Shown: in pieces, positions 60,240 through 64,000 of the stretch | Numbering within the stretch: position 1 is the stretch's first letter | Layout: every line of letters starts with the position of its first letter | NCBI RefSeq assembly: GCF_014851395.1 | Contig: NW_024040596.1 | Location: 11,142,901-11,206,900, forward strand | Length of the DNA stretch: 64,000 bases | Reading direction: 5' to 3' | Origin: Micropterus salmoides | Lineage: Eukaryota; Chordata; Actinopteri; Centrarchiformes; Centrarchidae | The notes under the pieces: model-generated | What the model was told of the DNA's origin: nothing | What the model saw: the letters and a program-made list of their open reading frames with translations, nothing else | The model's database searches: none | Program-made: the position numbers and the translations under genes

Positions 60240-60470
60240 TGGAGGACCATCCAGGAACAGGAGAAGCTTGAGAAATACTGGGGGCACTGGGGGCTGTGAC
60301 CCCCAAACTGGGAGAGTGGCTACAGCAGATTCCAGGTAAAACATCAGAGGTCTCTGTCCAGAACAGTGCAGTCCTAGGAACAGCTAAGATACTGCGCAGA
60401 ACCCGAGCTTGAGGATGACACACCACCCCGCAAGGGGTGAGAGGGGGATTCTTTATATATATATATACAC
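60240..60470 (+). mobile_element. RLE-type LINE (Rex6/Dong-like) 3' end
   Basis: Coding remains include EKLEKY, then, after a deletion and frameshift, GALGAVTPKLGEWLQQIPGK, SEVSVQNSAVLGT and AKILRRTRA before a stop. The stop is followed by 'GGATGACACACCACC' and 'GGGGTGAGAGGGG'. The tail shares AACAGCTAAGATACTGCGCA with the copy at 51534. The element is 5'-truncated. Its 3' end runs into TA/ATGT simple repeats, as LINE tails often do. Confidence 0.65.
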
Positions 60471-60505
<35 letters not shown>

Positions 60506-60560
60506 TGTATGTATGTATGTATGTATGTGTGTGTGTATATATGTGTATATATATATCTAT
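60453..60560. repeat. (TA)n and (ATGT)n microsatellite
   Basis: A TA-rich run leads into about 13 pure ATGT units (60477-60527) and then TG/TA mixed repeats. It adjoins the LINE 3' end above. Confidence 0.95.
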
Positions 60561-61040
60561 ATCTATTGTTTGATATGTTTTGTTTCTCTTTTTATTTTAC
60601 ACCAATAGCATATTCTCTACCTTGTTTACATCCCTAGACCCTTTGTAGTCAAAATATGATCTATGTTGTTTACTCCCCTGTTTGCTGTAAGATGCAGCTT
60701 TTTGTCAATGCCTTATCAAAGTTCTCACTATCTAATAACATTCTCCACATGCTCATGCCCCGGCAGAAAAAACTGAATGGTAATTTGTGGCAGACAATAC
60801 CACTGTACCCCTAAGCTTTTGTAATACAGGGAAGTCAGTCAAATGGATAAATTAGTGTCACCGCTCTTGTCCACCTTCCTACTGGGGGTTATCCTCTCCG
60901 CATCCCAGCAACATGCATCATGTTTGATGGCTGCCGGCAACTATTCATGTCAACTCAAGCCCGCCGCTTAACAACCCCAGCCTCTGCGCAATCAATCATG
61001 GCGTCCTTGCACACACTCACACATGTGCCCATACACTTAT
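60561..61040. other. non-coding, no gene recognised
   Basis: Segment 60840-61010 is non-repetitive and fairly CG-balanced and could be single-copy regulatory DNA. There is no direct evidence for this. Confidence 0.35.
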
Positions 61041-61052
61041 ATCAGCTTATGT

Positions 61053-61076
61053 ACACACACACACACACACACACAC
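61053..61076. repeat. (AC)n microsatellite
   Basis: This is a pure AC run of about 12 units. Confidence 0.95.
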
Positions 61077-61220
61077 CAGTGTTTTTGTTGCACAGAAACA
61101 CATGTTAAAAAAAGCAAGCCTACCGGCACACAATAATGCACAGGCACAAAACAACAGTCTGCAATTTATGATGAACTTTGAGGCTTGTTACTAAATCAAT
61201 CAATCAGCCAGCCACATATT

Positions 61221-61260
<40 letters not shown>

Positions 61261-61271
61261 TGGGGGGGGGG
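61221..61271. repeat. (GT)n microsatellite followed by G10
   Basis: About 17 GT units with one AT break are followed within a few bases by a run of ten G (61262-61271). Confidence 0.95.
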
Positions 61272-61899
61272 CACTGTAATATCTCAACAGCCAATGAAGA
61301 GTATCAGTCAGGCAGCCGTCAAATTAAAAGGGTGGAGGGAAGCCAGAAAAAGATGAAGCTTCATTCAGATGAAGGAATGAACAAAGACAAACATGTCAGC
61401 CAACGCTGTCGGCTCGGCAGCACACGCCTCTGTGATCGCACGGCTTCTACATGACGGAAGTGTTTTGTAGGATGGGATTTGAGACACTTCACATGTAATT
61501 ACACAAACAAAAAACGGGTTAGGGTTAGCACTGAATTAATGTGGTTGAGAGAGACTGCAGACTTTGGACACACAACAGCGAAAAAATGACAGCCCAATTT
61601 GCTATTCAAACAAAAGCAACCACTCCACTAACAGCATAAAATGAGAGAAAACTTTTTCATTTCCTTTTCATTTTTAAAAAGCTAAAAAAGTATGTTTGAA
61701 TTCATGAACAGATGACATGAGCATAAATTATTTTCAAAAATCCAGTAAAAAAAAGGCTAAAACAATTACACAATATTCAAAATTACTTATTAATGTTTAG
61801 CCTGAGTATTTGGACATTCATACAGGCTACAATATTTGTCCCACACCTCTTCAATATTCTGCTCATAATTCAAAATACCAAAAAATAATAAATGCAGTA
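61272..61899. other. non-coding, no gene recognised
   Basis: AT-rich with short A-runs. Nothing else was seen. Confidence 0.45.
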
Positions 61900-61929
61900 A
61901 TAAAACCACAGTACTGAAACACACATTAC

Positions 61930-62060
61930 GCTGCTGAAAAGACAGCTTTTACCCTCAGGCCATCAGAATCATGAACAGCGGTGGTGTAGTCTGACACACC
62001 ACTCTTTTATTCTGTCGTTTGTTGCTTTTATTTTAATGTCTTTTCATTCATTCACTGCAG
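61930..62060 (+). mobile_element. LINE 3' end fragment, unclassified
   Basis: The frame at about 61942-61992 reads SFYPQAIRIMNSGGVV and stops. S-F-Y/F-P-x-A-I/V-x-x-x-N-S is a typical C-terminal ending of several fish LINE polyproteins. About 70 bases of T-rich 3' UTR-like sequence follow. Nothing upstream is preserved, so the clade cannot be stated. Confidence 0.4.
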
Positions 62061-62274
62061 TTGTATTGACAAAAACACAAGCACCATGTTTTTCACGTAT
62101 TTGACTAGGATTAGTTATTATTATAATATGATAAATGATGTATGTTTTCATCTTTGGAAAAACAGAGTATTAGACCTTGATTAGCTGGACATTTAGGGAA
62201 AGCATAATTTATGGTTACTAGACAACTTAGTCAGTGCTGTCAACAGTCATGCCATTAGTATTTCACTGTATGAT

Positions 62275-63225
62275 CAATATCAATATTATTTATATAGCAG
62301 ACATAAAACAACCAAAGTTGACCAAGGTGCTTCACAGGTTAAAATACAACAACAAGACACTACTTATACAGTAAAAGTACAACAATAAAACATTATAATA
62401 TACAGTATACGATATATAGTGATATTTAAAATTGCCAGGAATAATAACAGACAAAGGAAATGCCAAAGAAAAGAGATGTGTTTTTAACAGTGATTTAAAA
62501 CGTTCAAGAGTTGGGATGGTTCTGATATGGACTGGCAGGTTGTTCCACAGGTTAGGGGCAGCTACACTAAAGGCTCGATCGCCTCTGGTTTTAAGCCTGC
62601 TTCTGGGTACATCCAGGAGGAGGAGATTGGTGGATCTCAGCTCTGCAGTATGAACGTGAAGAAGCTCCGTTAAGTACAACGGAGCCAATCCATTAAGGCA
62701 TTTAAAAGTCAAAAGTAAGATTTTAGAGGCGGGCAGCAGCATTTTGGACTAACTGCAGGCGCTGAATAGATGACTTGTCTAAGCCCAAATATAAGGAGTT
62801 GCAATAGTCAAGGTGGGAAGTTATAAAGGCATTAATCACCCTCTCCAAATCTTTAGGAGGGAGAAAGGCCTTTACCTTGGCTATAGTTCTCAACTGGAAA
62901 AAGCAGGATCTAACAGTGGCTGATATCTGTTTATCAAATTTAAATGCACTATCCAATCCAAGACTCCTCACATTTGAGCGGTTGTTTGAAGTTAAAGGGC
63001 CGAGAGAATCTACATCAACAAACACTATGATCTCTGTCTTGTCTCCGTTCAGGTTGAGGAAATTTAGGTTCATCCACGTTTTGATGTCCTTCATACGGTC
63101 AAGCAGGGGCTGCAGTGAGCCCTTTGTTTTTACATTCAGGGGCAAATAAATTTGAATATCGTCTGCAAAACAGTGGATAGAGACCTCATACCTCTCAAAA
63201 ATGGATGCCATCTGATCAGAGATTA
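62275..63225 (-). mobile_element. L2-clade LINE, 5'-truncated
   Basis: The minus-strand 3' end lies near 62275. It has a short (TTGATA)n-like tail (plus-strand ATCAATATCAATATT), a 'GTCTGCTATATAAATAA' motif and a 'CACCTTGGTCAACTTTGG' motif. Upstream come the C-terminal half of the RT, starting just before FADD. The copy begins at about 63225, losing the endonuclease and the first RT blocks. Typical 5' truncation. Confidence 0.85.
62332..63211 (-). pseudogene. L2 LINE RT C-terminal remnant
   Basis: Two frames (62723-63211 and 62332-62742) overlap. The first starts with VSIHCFADDIQIYLP, the catalytic FADD (YADD in most relatives). It continues with LNGDKTEIIVF, VRSLGLDSAFKF and TSHLDYCNSLYLG and ends at VQNAAARL. 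The second has LLTFKCLNGLAPLYLTELL, then TRGDRAFSVAAPNLWNNLP and FKSLLKTHLFSLAF at the C-terminus. About 35 residues between the two frames appear lost or shifted. Non-functional. Confidence 0.85.
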
Positions 63226-63558
63226 TGATAAAATTATTTGTGACAATTAGCAGTCAGCAAATCATATTCCCATCAAAATGGATAGATCATTTAGCAAGCT
63301 GTCCTATTGGGTCTAACAGTGTGAATAGTCAGTTGTCATACATTGTCTTGCACTGTATGCACTTCTTTCCCTGTAGACCTTCCTTGTGTCCACGCTCCAG
63401 GCTACTTGTTCCTCTGAGTCACCCGTCCCACTGAATATAGCCCAATGGAGGTCAAGCACATTAATCACAGTCAAGCAAATGGTTCTGTTGAAGTTTGTAA
63501 AGAATTCCGACTATAATGATATTCCCAAAACAGTATGCCTTCCCTCACCTTTGAGAGG
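63226..63558. other. non-coding, no gene recognised
   Basis: Nothing recognisable lies between the L2 5' edge and the A-run. Confidence 0.45.
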
Positions 63559-63561
63559 AAA

Positions 63562-63592
<31 letters not shown>
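63559..63592. repeat. A21 run followed by (TA)n
   Basis: A run of about 21 A leads into TATATA. It may be an old retrotransposon tail, but no element is visible just upstream. Confidence 0.9.
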
Positions 63593-64000
63593 TATTAATA
63601 TTGCAGTGATAGTCTGAGTGCGCTGCTAGATCTATGCGGTGCTTTACAATGAACTGGCCGCCAGGAAAGATTCACTCTAAAATACCCATTGAAAGTCTGG
63701 TAAATGATTACATTTGAAATGTACCTTCATTAAGGTCAGACATGAATACCAATGAATACAGTTGCCGAACAAGGAGTGAAAAGACACAAGTCCAAGATAC
63801 AGATCCAGATGAAGGACAAACGAAAACCATTTCTAAAAAGGCGCTTTTTTCACTGGAAAAAATATAGCACTGCACAAGTTTGATCTTACATTAAATGCTG
63901 GACAGAATATAACTTGGTGCATTGGGACATAACTGAGGGGCTGAAAGGAAGAAAAGACCTTACAAGCTGCGGGAGAAATTGAGCTTGTATAACACCAGAT
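63593..64000. other. non-coding, no gene recognised
   Basis: No domain, transposon end or tandem repeat was seen up to the end of the window. Confidence 0.45.

Noticed and set aside
60477..60527. regular tandem array considered as a CRISPR
   Set aside because: It is a pure ATGT microsatellite with no spacers, in a vertebrate sequence.

Overview
The window looks like non-coding DNA from a teleost fish nuclear genome, probably a percomorph. The grounds are moderate AT richness, many dinucleotide and tetranucleotide microsatellites, and remains of the usual fish transposon mix: L2-clade LINEs, a LINE with a restriction-like endonuclease, Tc1 and hAT DNA transposons, tRNA-derived SINE heads and many small non-autonomous elements. 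I found no convincing host protein-coding exon, rRNA or functional tRNA on either strand. It reads as an intergenic stretch or one or more very long introns. Repeat family names come from recognising motifs and remembered teleost repeats; no database was searched.

Layout. 1-3760 is single-copy-looking non-coding DNA. 3760-8890 is a stack of transposons: a TTAA-flanked element with an 18-bp perfect terminal inverted repeat is split by a minus-strand L2 LINE with a frameshifted endonuclease/reverse transcriptase and by a second non-autonomous repeat. 11201-12422 is an internally deleted Tc1 element with long inverted repeats and TA target duplications. 12.4-31.2 kb is mostly non-repetitive, with a few dispersed repeats and microsatellites; parts of it could be regulatory DNA. 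31280-32395 is a 3'-truncated Tc1 element. 35880-38412 holds a second copy of the repeat seen at 7.9-8.6 kb, abutting a plus-strand L2 LINE that carries a GC-rich MITE-like insertion. 38851-40098 is an hAT-type element with an 8-bp target duplication.

40.1-48 kb is non-coding, with a long purine tract, one hAT end and a dispersed repeat. 48971-50390 holds an hAT end and a decayed BED zinc-finger exon. 50.8-51.6 kb is a LINE with a restriction-like endonuclease (Rex6/Dong-like) interrupted by an L2 3' end. 53120-53869 is another TTAA-bounded element. 55-58.4 kb has two tRNA-derived sequences and a dispersed repeat. 60.2-60.5 kb is a second Rex6-like 3' end running into a microsatellite, and 62.27-63.23 kb is a 5'-truncated minus-strand L2.

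No element retains an intact coding frame, so nothing here should move on its own. I did not find a new multi-gene system. The most informative signals are the nested insertions, which give relative ages, and a few unexplained structures listed in the findings.
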